A DNA stretch of 64,000 nt from Bacteroidota bacterium (GCA_023386555.1 JAEWJK010000017.1:1-64000); one strand, 5' to 3'. Counted from the stretch's first letter, positions 15,877 to 25,835 are shown. Numbers and translations: made by a program. The notes: generated by a model not told the origin, from the sequence alone.

Positions 15877-16329
15877 ATAGACTTTCTGTACTCTGAAATT
15901 CTTAAGATAGGTTCTTCTGATTACCACGTCTATCATTTTAAATGATTTCCTTGGCTTTCCCATTACCCTAACATTTTCATGACCCATGCCCGCATACATA
16001 AATACGCAATAAACTTTAGTGCCTGCACGAAAATGTTTTGTACCACTTTTTATTTGTTTATCCTCCCCCCATAAATGATTACCAATAATGTTCGCTACAA
16101 TGGCCTCTTTATATTCATGTTCTTTAGGTGGAATATCTACAAATTCATATTCTAATAAACCAAGGTCTTCACCATCTATTTCCACAGTTTTCCAATTTAT
16201 TCTTTTTCCTGACAGTAAAGCTTTTCCGGCGAGCTGTTCTATATAGTCTGCCCCAAATTGCATAACCCCACTCATAAGATATTGGAGGGATTGCCCGGTT
16301 TTAGATAGATATTCATCTACTGTGTTCAT
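15694..16329 (-). CDS. Hypothetical protein with REP-encoded C-terminal tail
   Basis: The frame encodes 211 residues. The first 151 or so (MNTVDEYLSKTGQSLQYLMS to FRVQKVY) look like an ordinary soluble protein without signal peptide or recognised domain. From about 15876 downward the frame enters the REP array and the last 60 residues are translated repeat (VCSLASVRQRTCAS). The natural C-terminus has evidently been replaced by the array. The repeat is open in all three minus frames over long stretches, so such read-through is easily tolerated. Function unknown; whether it is expressed cannot be told. Confidence 0.5.
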   Translation of the reverse strand: MNTVDEYLSKTGQSLQYLMSGVMQFGADYIEQLAGKALLSGKRINWKTVEIDGEDLGLLEYEFVDIPPKEHEYKEAIVANIIGNHLWGEDKQIKSGTKHFRAGTKVYCVFMYAGMGHENVRVMGKPRKSFKMIDVVIRRTYLKNFRVQKVYAPILAQVCSLASVRQRTCASPFWRKYAAWPPCGSVLVPHHPGASMQLGLCSAAYLCLIRS

Positions 16330-16614
16330 ATTAATTCAGCTGCTTTTGAAAGGAAATATAAAAAAAACTCACATTTCCTGCTCCTAGGTGGTGAAGTGGG
16401 TATTGAGATAAAATATAATAAAATGAAGAAGGAGCCTATAAACATAAGCCCCTTTCAACCCTAAACCCTTAAAAAACAATTTTAATAGCCCTAAGCTACA
16501 ATACTTCCTTGTAAAAACCAACAGGTAGTGCCATTGTGTAAGGTTCTATTCTCCTATTGAATGATAGGGATGACATCTTTTTAAAGGATGTCATCCCTTT
16601 AGCCTGTTTCGATA
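16330..16614. other. Gap holding a strong hairpin
   Basis: No gene is seen. The hairpin 16566-16598 pairs 12 bases (AGGGATGACATC with GATGTCATCCCT) around a 9-base A/T-rich loop, just beyond the stop of the thioesterase pseudogene, where it could act as a minus-strand terminator. The same arms recur at 24339-24373. Confidence 0.6.
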
Positions 16615-17053
16615 TTAAAGATTATGCAGTAGCTTTTCTTTCGCAATCTCAGGAACACTCACTACTTTCTTTACAGTATAGTCAAAACATAACATGCCTG
16701 TTTTTGCTTTGCAGGCAAGTATATTTTTTTTGGAGTTAATGATCTCTATTTTATAATAAAGATCAAAACCTCTGGTAGTAAAATCGATGGCAGCAACAAA
16801 TACGTCTACTTCATCTCCGTAATTCACTTCAGCTTTATATTCTAAGCCTGCATCAGCCATGATCAATCCAACACCTTCAAAACTCAGCTCTTGGTAACCA
16901 TACGATTTCAGGAACTGTTGTCTTGCTTCATGTATAAGTGATAGGAAAACATCGTTACCTACATGGCCACCATAGTTCAGATCGGTGATGCGGATTTTGA
17001 TCTTTTGTACTGAAAGAAAATGTTTCGGGAAGTTCTATTTTGATGCGGTTCAT
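16615..17053 (-). pseudogene. Acyl-CoA thioesterase, copy A, frameshifted
   Basis: This is a hot-dog-fold thioesterase homologous to the intact gene at 29399-29839. Its ATG (17053) and first codons are identical to that gene. About 16 codons in, one extra A in the run near 17010 (CAAAAGATC against CAAAGCTC in the intact copy) shifts the frame, so only the part from an internal methionine (IMADAGLEYKAE, 16866 down) remains open. The C-terminus (PEIAKEKLLHNL) differs from the intact copy but resembles copy B, so A and B are sisters. A restart at the internal ATG would lack the N-terminal active-site region. Confidence 0.8.
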
Positions 17054-17134
17054 GAAGAAGGTTTGAGATTTGAAATTTCTGATTTGAGATTTGAATGGTG
17101 AAGGATGAATGGTGCGATTAATTAATTATTATCT

Positions 17135-17225
17135 CGACACCCTTCGAGTGCCTCAGGGTGACAATCTCAACATCCTTCGAGTGCCCCGTCCGAACGGAGT
17201 CGATCCGGGCGGGCTCAGGGTGACA
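17135..17225. repeat. CACCCTTCGAG...CAGGGTG dispersed palindromic repeat, two units
   Basis: CACCCTTCGAGTGCCTCAGGGTG near 17149 has arms CACCCT/AGGGTG. A second, longer variant (CATCCTTCGAGTGCC to CTCAGGGTGACAAC) follows to 17225. One unit stands at the equivalent place (about 29930) beside the intact thioesterase. Such small palindromes are scattered in many genomes. Confidence 0.6.
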
Positions 17226-17245
17226 ACGGAGTTGTTCTCCATCAA

Positions 17246-17385
17246 TCAAACATTCTTTAGAAACTCAATCAATTTATCAGTGGCTTTTCTTCTATGTCTG
17301 TACACATTTTTCTCTTCTGTACTCATCTCTGCAAATGTTTATCAATGCCTGGGGAATGAAAAGCCAGACACCGTTGGGACAAAAA
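17246..17385 (-). pseudogene. 3' fragment of rdgB
   Basis: Read on the minus strand, the segment ends KLIEFLKNV-stop, matching the end of the intact rdgB (KLIDFLKNI) at 29970. Similarity continues through the YSHRRK-like and TFAEM-like parts and then fades near 17380. The rest of rdgB is missing. Together with copy A of the thioesterase it repeats the order thioesterase-spacer-rdgB seen at 29.4-30.1 kb. Confidence 0.7.
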
Positions 17386-17438
17386 CGCAGCTTTACCGGT
17401 TATTGTTTAATTTGCAAATAACCTACCACTACATTATT

Positions 17439-20400
17439 ATGAGAAGTATTACCTGGGGCTTATTGTTGTGTTTATTTTACGCCGGCCCATTGTTGGGGCA
17501 GTCATCTGCTAACTACCTATTTAGCACTGCAGCAAACGCTTCACTATCTCAAACGACTAACGTAGATCCAATATCATTCACCGGGGCTAATCTTTTTGTA
17601 AATAACAGTACCACCGCAGCAAATGCTTATGTGCCCACTTTCGATTTTATATTCATGGGTAAACGTTATAATGTTATTGTTGTAAATGTTGATGGTGTGG
17701 TAAGTTTATCTGTAGACGGCAATGTAAATGCGATCACTCAAACAGTTAATGGATTGGTGCGATCAACCCAGTATCCGCCTGGTGTTAATACAGGGCCTGC
17801 CATTGCACCTTTTTGGGATGATCTGAAAACAGCAGTAAATGGAAGAACTGCGGTGGCTACCGTAGCAGGTACAGCTCCTTATCGCTGCGTAGTAATAGAG
17901 TGGAACAGTAACATTAACCAAAGCTCTGCCAGTAATACTGCTGATGGGGTTTTCCAACTCAGGATTTATGAAAGTACCGGTAAAATAGAATTCGTTTACG
18001 GTAAAATGTCTATCGGCACAGGCAGCAGTACAGTAACCGCCTCAATTGGCTTTGCTGCAGGTACTACCTCAAACAGCATTGTGGCTGTAAGCAATCTGTC
18101 AACATTTACTACTACGACCAGCATTAGCCAAGAACCTGCTACCAGGTCTCTGGTCAATTCGGCTGCACCTGGTGATATCACACAGCTCAGTTCTAATGCA
18201 GACGGGGCAAGAAGAATATTCAGTTTTTCCCCGCCGGCATGTAACGGCGGTTTTACCGCTGGAAACATCAGCCGGGTGTTAGCAACGAGTATGCAGTTAA
18301 ACTGGTCAGGTGCGTTCACAAATCACCTTGGATATTTGGTATACAGATCGGTTGGTGATAGCAATAACTTTCAGCCAGTAGCCACACTGCCCGTTTCAGC
18401 AACTGGTTATACAGCAAATAACTTAAGTACTAATACCCGGTATTACTGGAAGGTCATTCCATATACCGAAGGAAATACCCAAACCGTTCTGTCAATTAAC
18501 GACAGTACAAAATGCACTATGGCCGGAACTTATTCTATCGGTGCCACCGGGAATTTTACAGCAGTAAAAGCCGCAAGAGATAGCGCTGCATTATGGGGCC
18601 TTGGAGGTGCTACCGTTTGGGAACTACAGCCAGGTTATTCCTTTTCTAATGAATCACTGCCTATTATACTCTCAGCATTCACATCTTGTGCGGCTAATCC
18701 TTTTGATCTTACGTTACGCCCTGCAACAGGAGCTACTATCAATTACTTACATGCCGCTGCTACACCAGTAATTGTAATGGATAGCACCATCAATGTCACG
18801 CTTGATGGCAGAGCCGGAGGTACAGGAAATAATGCGATCACTTTACATGGTGATGGGGAACTGGTCAGGTTTAAGAATGCACATAGCAGTGTTTTACAAT
18901 ATTTCGATATCCGTTCCGGAGTTGGTATTCCCACAGTAGCACCAGTCATGATCGAATCGGGCACCATCCGTGGCAGCGTCGGCAATATTATCCGTAACTG
19001 TAAGCTCTATAATCGACTGCCGGGCATTTTGCCACAGCAATTGGTTATGACAAGAAATACAGCTGCAAATGCGGTGAATAAATGGAACATAATTACACAA
19101 AACAGTTTTTACAATTTTCAACGTTTTGCAGCAGTTATTGAAGGAAATGGCTGGCAGATTACCGATAATAGTTTTTACGCAGACGTGCCGGTTACCTCTT
19201 ATTCAGATACCGCGGGAATGCTGATGTTATATGTATTGGTTCCCGACAGTGCTCATCACGTATCAGGTAATTATTTCGGTGGAACTGCACCAAATGGAAA
19301 TGGTGATGTAATGAAATTCAGTTTTCAAAAAGGATTTTACCCCGTGCTGTTGTTTGGTAATGGTAGTGTAAACAACAACTTTTTCAAAAAGATGGAGCTT
19401 ACAACCATCAACACACAATCCGGTGATAAGATCGTGGATCTTGTTAGCCTAAACCGTAACTACCACCTTGCTTTTACCGCTATAGCACAACAAGTATCAG
19501 GCAATCAGTTTGGAGGGCTGAACCTGTCAGACAGTATTTCAATTGTTAACACAACCACGTATCCTCTTAGGGTAAGTGCCATACATAATTATGGTTATTC
19601 CAATTCTGATATTTATAACAACACTATTGTCAATATAAAAAGCATTCAGCACAGTTCAGAACCCGTTGAGATGATCATGATCAATAATTGGGGTTCTTCA
19701 AATATTTATGACAATACAATAGGAACAAATATTCATGCCTATAGAATTTACAACCGAACCAGTTCGTTGCTGGCAGCTATCAATACAGTAGGCTATTCAA
19801 CTGTTAGCAATAATATGATCACTAATATGGTTTCAGGCACTGTCGTTCTCGGTATAGGAGGCTCTGGAAACAACCTGGTGATACAGAACAATACGGTAAG
19901 CTATTTAAAATCACTAAGGGGCAGTTCCGGCACACATTATTCCGCTGCTGGCATTGCCGTGGGGAACGGTATTAGCACCGTTAAAAAAAATACCATCCTG
20001 CACCTGCAGGATAGCAGTGTAAGTGGAGTAATATCAGGAGCCTGTGCTTTCTTTTTACATAATAGCCATGCCACCATTACAGCAAATCTTATTGACGGGC
20101 TGTCAATGAATGAATCAGCCACTTCTTCTTTTGCAAACTTGAACGCTTTCCGCACCAGGGAAGACCAGGCCGTTATAGAAAACAATTTTGTAAGGCTCGG
20201 CTTCGATTCTGCGGGCAACACATTGCACAAGGGATCTTTTATCGCTTATAATAATGATTTGCATTCGAACAACCAGGTAAGGCACAATACTTTTTATATA
20301 GGGGGAAGCAATGTTTTACCGGGTGGTAATGCTGCATGTGCATCGTGGGAGGCTAGCACAATGTTCTATAATAACATATTCGTAAATGAAAGATCATATA

Positions 20401-23400
20401 TATCCGGTAATGTTAGCCGCATTTACGGTTATGGTAGCGGCTCTCATAGCAGTGGGCATGATCACAATATAATAAAGACTGGCCCGGGTGTAAGAGTCAC
20501 CGCCAATCATACAACACTTCAGCAATGGCAGGCATTAAATAAGGACATTAACTCGCTGAATATTGATCCCAACTTCGTAAATCCAAATGGCCCTACTCGT
20601 ACCCTTGACCTTCACGTACAGGGGGTAACTCCTGCCGAAGCAAGGGGAACAACATTTCAAACAACTACCTACGATTATGATGGTGAATTGAGAAGCGATA
20701 ACACACCGGTAGATATTGGTGCTGATGCCGGGCTTTACACACGAATTGATCTTGAACCTCCCGTGTTCACCGTTACACCTTTACCAGATGCATCTGACAC
20801 AACCGGACGTTTTATTACCATAAGAATTACTGATGCAGCAAGTGGTGTAAGAGATACCGGAATATTCAGGCCGGTAGTCTTTTTCCGAAAGGTGTTTCCT
20901 GCCTTTACTGCCTGGAATTTTTCATATGGAGATATGGTTAGCGGAACAAGACATGATGGTATGTGGAAGTTCTATATCGATCATCAGTTATTAAATGTTT
21001 CTGTGCATGGTAATGATTCTATCCAGTATTATTTTGCAGCACAGGATACAACACTCCCCCAAAATTTTATTGCAACATCACCTTCGGCAGGAGCTGTTCA
21101 CGGAAGTGTGATACACCAGGTGTCTCCACCTACTACTCCTTATATCTACCGTATTTATATCAATGGATTTATCATACCTCCGGTGGTGAACATTGGTTAC
21201 GGCGAAAAATATTCATCTCTTACAGGTGATGGAGGTCTTTTTGAAGGAATAACGAAAGACTCTGTCAATGTACCTGTTATTACAGCACGTATTGCCTCGC
21301 ATTTGTGGGAAACAGGTAAATGGCCACTTGATAGCACATTAACGAAATTGAATGTAAAACTCAATATTGTACCTGCCTATGATTCTGTTTTCAATATCAG
21401 GAACAGGCAGAACCTTGCTGTTGATATGATCCGTTTATATAATGCCGACAATGTTACAATGGATGGTAGTTATAATGGGTCAGGCAGGTGGCTCAATTTT
21501 ATAAATACCCATACAACCGCTGCAAATGCCAGGTCTACCATTGCATTGCTTAAAGGCACCGATAGTTTTCTATTGAAGAATGCATTGCTACAGAACAATA
21601 CCTCCAGCTTTACCAATGCTGCAACGCTGCTGCTGCATGATGGTACGTCTTCCAATATAGAGATACGCAATAATATTTTTTCCAACGTCTCCGGAACCAC
21701 TAAGCCAGCCGCTGGTGTACAGGCAACAGCTACCGGAAAACCGGTTCGCATAACGGTGGCAGAGAACCATTTTATCAATATGGATAAGGCGGCAGTGCAT
21801 TTCAACGGGCAGGCATTCAATGCGAGGCTGGATTCGAACCATATCTACTGGAATGATGCCATACCACACAATTCCAACCAGTTCTATGCTTTTTCCACCG
21901 GTAGCGGTATGGTTACAACACACCAGATCAAGGGCAATTATATCGGGGGTTCGCAGCCATTTGCACAAGGTAGCCCATGGATAAATAATAGTGCGATCTC
22001 GCAGTTCATCTTTATAAGAATGCATCCGGGCAGCACTGTTTACTCAGCTATTGAGAATAACATTATAAGAAACTTCAATGCTACAAATGCAAGTGGCACT
22101 TTCTTCCGTGGCATAGACGCATCGGGTGCTGTTATTGTTAACGGTAATATCATTGGTGATAGTGTTTCCAATAACAGTCTCCAACTCGCAGCCTCAACGA
22201 ACACAATGATCAACGTTGGTGGTAGCGGGCAGGTGGTCACAAACAACTTTATCGGTGGTATCACATCCACCAACACGGGTGCAGCAAATTTTATTGGTAT
22301 CTGGACCACCGGCGATCTTATTACGGTTAAGGGAAACATCATTCGTGACATAGTGGTGGCATCAGGTGCATCTTTTAGTACCAGTGGTGCTTTTAGCGGT
22401 ATATATAGTTTCTCCCAGGCATTAATTGAACAAAACGAAATAAGTAATATCAGGGCAACACATGCCGCCGGGGTGCAGGTGTATGGAATACATGTTCGTA
22501 CTACTGCCGGCCTTATTAGTCGCAATCGGATTTTTAACCTGTCAATTTCGACTGGCACTTCAGGTACCATTGCCGGTATTTTTACAGAAGGGGGAAGCTG
22601 GCAGATTTATAATAACCAGGTGTCGCTTACTAATACATCATTTACCAATGCGGTGAACATGTACGGTATATATGATAAAGTAGGTAGTACCGCAAGCGCA
22701 AGGGATATCAATTTTAATTCACTTCTTATCGGTGGTTACCAGGCTTCTGGTAACACATCTTCTTATGGATTGTATTGCGAAGGAAACCCGGTAGAAAGAT
22801 TTAGAAATAATCTCGTTGTCAATAACCGCAGTGGTGGTACTGGTGTGCATGGAATGATAAGCATAAAGAAGCCCACAACACCAGAACTGTTATGGTCGTC
22901 GGGCATATCAAATTACAACCTTTTTGTTGCGGCTGATACGTCCAGGTCCTTTTTCTGGGGAGCTACTTCAGTATTGTCAATGAGTAATTGGAGAACTGCT
23001 ACAGGAGGTGATGCAAACTCGTACATCACCCCTGCATTTATTTTACCGGCCAGCCAGTTGTTTCAGGATTCCTCAAAGGGTAATCTGAACATAGATACAA
23101 CGAACAGCATTTGTTGGTATGTTAATGGCAAAGGCAACCCCATAAATACGATAGATGCAGATTTTAATGATTATGGTATACGCTCACCAAACATAAGTGC
23201 CGGGCCTGTTGATATCGGCAGTCATGAATTCACTACTTCCATTCCTCCCCCGGCTTTGTATGTTTATGGAAAACATTTGCCAGGTGGGGCTGATACACTC
23301 AGTTTTAATGGAAGAATAATAGCCATTATTAATTGGAGCAACACCGGCACTTTACCAACGCTGGGTAATGCAAGATGGTACAGCGGCGTATGGCCAAACG

Positions 23401-24236
23401 ATACTTCAAACAACGGGCTTGTGGTTAATGCCAAATACAACAGTAGTTACCTGCAGATACCTGCCACAGGGGGAAGCGGTTACAGTTACAGCCTGGTTTA
23501 TTATTACGACTCGTCAATGTTAGGCAAGATACCTGACCAAAACAGTATGGTACTAAATAAACGGCAGGTTGGCGTGCCGGGTTCTTGGCAATCAATTCCT
23601 TCAACAGTAGATGTGGCCAACAAAAAAATAACCGTAGCAAACCAAACATCATTCTCTGAGTTTACAGCAACAGATGCAGTATTCACATTGCCTGTTCGCC
23701 TGCTCAGTTTTGCAGGTGCAGCAGTTGATAACCATGTACAGTTGTATTGGCAGGTGGTTTCGCAAGATGAAGCCTGGTTCAATGTGGAGCGTTCATCTAA
23801 TGGCACTACATTTACTACCTTTAAAACAATCGTTGCGAATGGCTCAACCTCCTATGAGGTTACCGATGAGAATGTATTGACTAATTTCAGTGGCAGCCTG
23901 TTCTACCGATTGAAGATCGTCTCCCGATCAGGCGAGATAAGTTATAGCAAAGTCCTTGTTATTAAACCTCCAAAAAATCAATTATTAATTGCTGTTTCAC
24001 CCAATCCATTTAAAGAACTTCTGGAACTTAGGTTGAAAGCAAGCAGGGCAGGTTTATTAATGCTGAGGATTACTGATAGCCAGGGCAAACAGGTATACCA
24101 TAAAAATTTACAACTTAGTAGGGGCTTGCAAACGCTAACACTTAACAATTTGAACCATCTTCCAAAGGGCATTTATGTTTTGAATTTGTGGTTGGATGAT
24201 ACTGTACAGTCTATTGCACTGTTCAAAGGGCAATAA
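17439..24236 (+). CDS. Giant secreted beta-helix adhesin with type A T9SS domain
   Basis: The preferred start is ATG 17439 (MRSITWGLLLCLFYAGPLLG, a signal peptide), giving 2265 residues. The frame is open back to 17109, but that stretch is the duplicated thioesterase/rdgB DNA. Domains in order: an N-terminal beta domain with APFWDDL and IEFVYGKM motifs; FN3 at about 275-347; a parallel beta-helix region rich in Asn (repeats such as IYDNTIG) to about 1090 ending VDIGADAG; an Ig-like domain at 1110-1210; a second beta-helix to about 1930 ending VDIGSHEF. Last come LPVRLLSFAG and a C-terminal Por_Secre_tail domain (SPNPFKELLELRL to the end). This is a surface or secreted T9SS cargo, probably carbohydrate-binding or adhesive. 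Confidence 0.88.
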   Translation: MRSITWGLLLCLFYAGPLLGQSSANYLFSTAANASLSQTTNVDPISFTGANLFVNNSTTAANAYVPTFDFIFMGKRYNVIVVNVDGVVSLSVDGNVNAITQTVNGLVRSTQYPPGVNTGPAIAPFWDDLKTAVNGRTAVATVAGTAPYRCVVIEWNSNINQSSASNTADGVFQLRIYESTGKIEFVYGKMSIGTGSSTVTASIGFAAGTTSNSIVAVSNLSTFTTTTSISQEPATRSLVNSAAPGDITQLSSNADGARRIFSFSPPACNGGFTAGNISRVLATSMQLNWSGAFTNHLGYLVYRSVGDSNNFQPVATLPVSATGYTANNLSTNTRYYWKVIPYTEGNTQTVLSINDSTKCTMAGTYSIGATGNFTAVKAARDSAALWGLGGATVWELQPGYSFSNESLPIILSAFTSCAANPFDLTLRPATGATINYLHAAATPVIVMDSTINVTLDGRAGGTGNNAITLHGDGELVRFKNAHSSVLQYFDIRSGVGIPTVAPVMIESGTIRGSVGNIIRNCKLYNRLPGILPQQLVMTRNTAANAVNKWNIITQNSFYNFQRFAAVIEGNGWQITDNSFYADVPVTSYSDTAGMLMLYVLVPDSAHHVSGNYFGGTAPNGNGDVMKFSFQKGFYPVLLFGNGSVNNNFFKKMELTTINTQSGDKIVDLVSLNRNYHLAFTAIAQQVSGNQFGGLNLSDSISIVNTTTYPLRVSAIHNYGYSNSDIYNNTIVNIKSIQHSSEPVEMIMINNWGSSNIYDNTIGTNIHAYRIYNRTSSLLAAINTVGYSTVSNNMITNMVSGTVVLGIGGSGNNLVIQNNTVSYLKSLRGSSGTHYSAAGIAVGNGISTVKKNTILHLQDSSVSGVISGACAFFLHNSHATITANLIDGLSMNESATSSFANLNAFRTREDQAVIENNFVRLGFDSAGNTLHKGSFIAYNNDLHSNNQVRHNTFYIGGSNVLPGGNAACASWEASTMFYNNIFVNERSYISGNVSRIYGYGSGSHSSGHDHNIIKTGPGVRVTANHTTLQQWQALNKDINSLNIDPNFVNPNGPTRTLDLHVQGVTPAEARGTTFQTTTYDYDGELRSDNTPVDIGADAGLYTRIDLEPPVFTVTPLPDASDTTGRFITIRITDAASGVRDTGIFRPVVFFRKVFPAFTAWNFSYGDMVSGTRHDGMWKFYIDHQLLNVSVHGNDSIQYYFAAQDTTLPQNFIATSPSAGAVHGSVIHQVSPPTTPYIYRIYINGFIIPPVVNIGYGEKYSSLTGDGGLFEGITKDSVNVPVITARIASHLWETGKWPLDSTLTKLNVKLNIVPAYDSVFNIRNRQNLAVDMIRLYNADNVTMDGSYNGSGRWLNFINTHTTAANARSTIALLKGTDSFLLKNALLQNNTSSFTNAATLLLHDGTSSNIEIRNNIFSNVSGTTKPAAGVQATATGKPVRITVAENHFINMDKAAVHFNGQAFNARLDSNHIYWNDAIPHNSNQFYAFSTGSGMVTTHQIKGNYIGGSQPFAQGSPWINNSAISQFIFIRMHPGSTVYSAIENNIIRNFNATNASGTFFRGIDASGAVIVNGNIIGDSVSNNSLQLAASTNTMINVGGSGQVVTNNFIGGITSTNTGAANFIGIWTTGDLITVKGNIIRDIVVASGASFSTSGAFSGIYSFSQALIEQNEISNIRATHAAGVQVYGIHVRTTAGLISRNRIFNLSISTGTSGTIAGIFTEGGSWQIYNNQVSLTNTSFTNAVNMYGIYDKVGSTASARDINFNSLLIGGYQASGNTSSYGLYCEGNPVERFRNNLVVNNRSGGTGVHGMISIKKPTTPELLWSSGISNYNLFVAADTSRSFFWGATSVLSMSNWRTATGGDANSYITPAFILPASQLFQDSSKGNLNIDTTNSICWYVNGKGNPINTIDADFNDYGIRSPNISAGPVDIGSHEFTTSIPPPALYVYGKHLPGGADTLSFNGRIIAIINWSNTGTLPTLGNARWYSGVWPNDTSNNGLVVNAKYNSSYLQIPATGGSGYSYSLVYYYDSSMLGKIPDQNSMVLNKRQVGVPGSWQSIPSTVDVANKKITVANQTSFSEFTATDAVFTLPVRLLSFAGAAVDNHVQLYWQVVSQDEAWFNVERSSNGTTFTTFKTIVANGSTSYEVTDENVLTNFSGSLFYRLKIVSRSGEISYSKVLVIKPPKNQLLIAVSPNPFKELLELRLKASRAGLLMLRITDSQGKQVYHKNLQLSRGLQTLTLNNLNHLPKGIYVLNLWLDDTVQSIALFKGQ

Positions 24237-24815
24237 GTTTATTTCATTCAAGGCGAGGCTCGCAACTTCGCCGCAACTGCATTTGGTTTATAACTGGCTG
24301 CCATGTCAATAGCTTCATTGCGAAGTTCAATTATCTCCAAAGGGATGACATCTTTTCAAAGATGTCATCCCTTTATTGCTTCACACACCTTTGTGTCTGC
24401 ACATCATCACCGGTGTGTAACACCCAAATAATTCCCTGAAGGCAGCTCCTAATGTTAGTAGATGCCTCATTTGATACAATAATAGAACGGAGAACGAGAG
24501 GTTTAAAGTGCATCTACATTGTAGTTACGTAAGCAACGGATATACCGCTTTCGCATTAGGGGTAACGAAAAGAAATGGCATTACGTACAGATTTTCCACT
24601 GGTGTATGCACAAAAGAAATGTTGTAAATCGGCAAGCTGGAAAATTGAAGGATGTGAGAAGCCAGATAGGGTACGGCATCTTACATGTTGATTGAAGATG
24701 GCAGGGATGTTAAAAACTGATCTTAAAGCGGTGCGGTGGAGGTTTCTGTCAACGGTCGGCTGGCGGAGCGTCAAACAAGTAATAATTTAATAAATAAAAC
24801 TGCCGAAAAACCTGA
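24237..24815. other. Non-coding stretch after the adhesin gene
   Basis: Apart from the hairpin 24339-24373, nothing convincing is seen in about 580 bases. The sequence has no long open frame with coding character and may be remnant DNA between recombined segments. Confidence 0.5.
24339..24373. terminator. 17-bp perfect hairpin
   Basis: Arms 24339-24355 and 24357-24373 are exact complements (AAAGGGATGACATCTTT) with almost no loop. It stands 100 bases beyond the adhesin stop and shares its arms with the hairpin at 16566-16598. It may terminate transcription on either strand or be a small mobile palindrome. Confidence 0.6.
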
Positions 24816-24819
24816 GATA

Positions 24820-25175
24820 TTAAAGATTACGCAATAGTCTTTCTTTCGCAACCTCGGGTACACTCGCTACTTTCTTTATTTCATAATCATAAATACAACA
24901 TGCCTGTTTTGGCTTTGCCTGCTAATGTATTTTTTTCAACATTTGCTTTTTCAATCCTGTAATAAAGATCAAATCCCCTCGTAGTAAAATCTATGGCTGC
25001 TACGAATATTTCCACTTCATCACCATAATTCAATTCTGCTTTATTTTCCAATGCTGCATCAGCCATGATTAATCCTACACCGTTTCTGCTCTTCGTATCC
25101 GTGTAATTTCAGGAACTGTTGCCTGGCTTCATGAATAGAAATAGAAAAGTGCCTTGGCTACATAATTAGCGTATT
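24820..25175 (-). pseudogene. Acyl-CoA thioesterase, copy B, decayed
   Basis: Read on the minus strand, the 3' end gives PEVAKERLLRNL-stop (stop at 24822-24820), close to copy A, and homology continues through the central hot-dog strands. It is broken by indels, for example in the part facing 25080-25110, and by loss of the first 30 or so codons near 25175. Homology with copy A also covers a few bases beyond the stop. It is clearly non-functional. Confidence 0.75.
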
Positions 25176-25240
25176 TCACATCATATTGAAATTGTGATCA
25201 GAGATGCATTGCACATGCTGAGCGGGACGCATAGAAAATT

Positions 25241-25254
25241 CCGTACAAGTACGG
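25241..25254. repeat. Short perfect palindrome
   Basis: CCGTAC-AA-GTACGG lies 72 bases before the next gene's start. It could be an operator or chance; nothing else supports a role. Confidence 0.35.
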
Positions 25255-25325
25255 TGCTCCTAAAAATAATATTTTTTAACTTTCATATTCAATCAAAATT
25301 GATTGTAACCCTTAAATCTTTTTAT

Positions 25326-25835
25326 ATGAACAAGACACTAACTGCAGTTTTTTTTGTAACGTTACTATCAACAATTTTAATTTTACCAGGCTGCAAAAAA
25401 GAAAACCAGGCAACAACTGTTGAAAACAATCAATCGCCTCTTGCTGCGAGAGAAAAAAAATTCCATATATTTTTTGCTGAATGGGATGAATGGGGAAGAT
25501 CGAGCAGAAACTGTGCAGGTTGGGGATTATGCAATTATAGGGATTGCTGGTTTTGCTGTACAGATGAACGTGATAACATTGTCTCTTGTAACGACAATGT
25601 TCGCATTGTAAATTCTGGAAAAGCTTTAATAGATTCTGATACTAACGAAGGTTTTTTGTATATCAAACTTGATCCTGATGTAGCAGAGCAGGCAGATGCA
25701 ATTACGGACCAATTGATTCTATATATCGACGATGATATAGTAGGCGAAAATTTCACTGCTCGAAAAGGTGAGTATTTATTTAATAGTGAAATCGGCAGCT
25801 TCGGTGGGTATATGATTCCGGTCGTAAAAAGATAG
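25326..25835 (+). CDS. Cys-rich small lipoprotein
   Basis: From ATG 25326 the product is 169 residues. The signal MNKTLTAVFFVTLLSTILIL ends in the lipobox LPGCKK. The mature part has an aromatic, Cys-dense motif (EWGRSSRNCAGWGLCN then YRDCWFCC) followed by an acidic beta region (LYIDDDIVGENF). The extended frame back to 25194 has no coding merit. Similar WGR...C-GWGLC lipoproteins occur widely in Bacteroidota as I recall, without known function. It is the first of four consecutive lipoprotein genes on this strand. Confidence 0.75.
   Translation: MNKTLTAVFFVTLLSTILILPGCKKENQATTVENNQSPLAAREKKFHIFFAEWDEWGRSSRNCAGWGLCNYRDCWFCCTDERDNIVSCNDNVRIVNSGKALIDSDTNEGFLYIKLDPDVAEQADAITDQLILYIDDDIVGENFTARKGEYLFNSEIGSFGGYMIPVVKR

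Noticed and set aside
15229..15878. Several ORFs of 60-125 codons on both strands within the repeat array
   Set aside because: They are translations of the 56-bp REP unit in different frames and have no independent coding evidence.
17109..17438. N-terminal extension of the giant adhesin frame
   Set aside because: The stretch is duplicated thioesterase spacer and rdgB DNA read in a foreign frame; a clear signal peptide starts at 17439.
21588..22570. Long minus-strand ORFs inside the giant adhesin gene (145 and 176 codons)
   Set aside because: They are antisense shadows of a strongly coding frame, with no recognisable domains or start signals. The same applies to the antisense ORFs in the two later giants.
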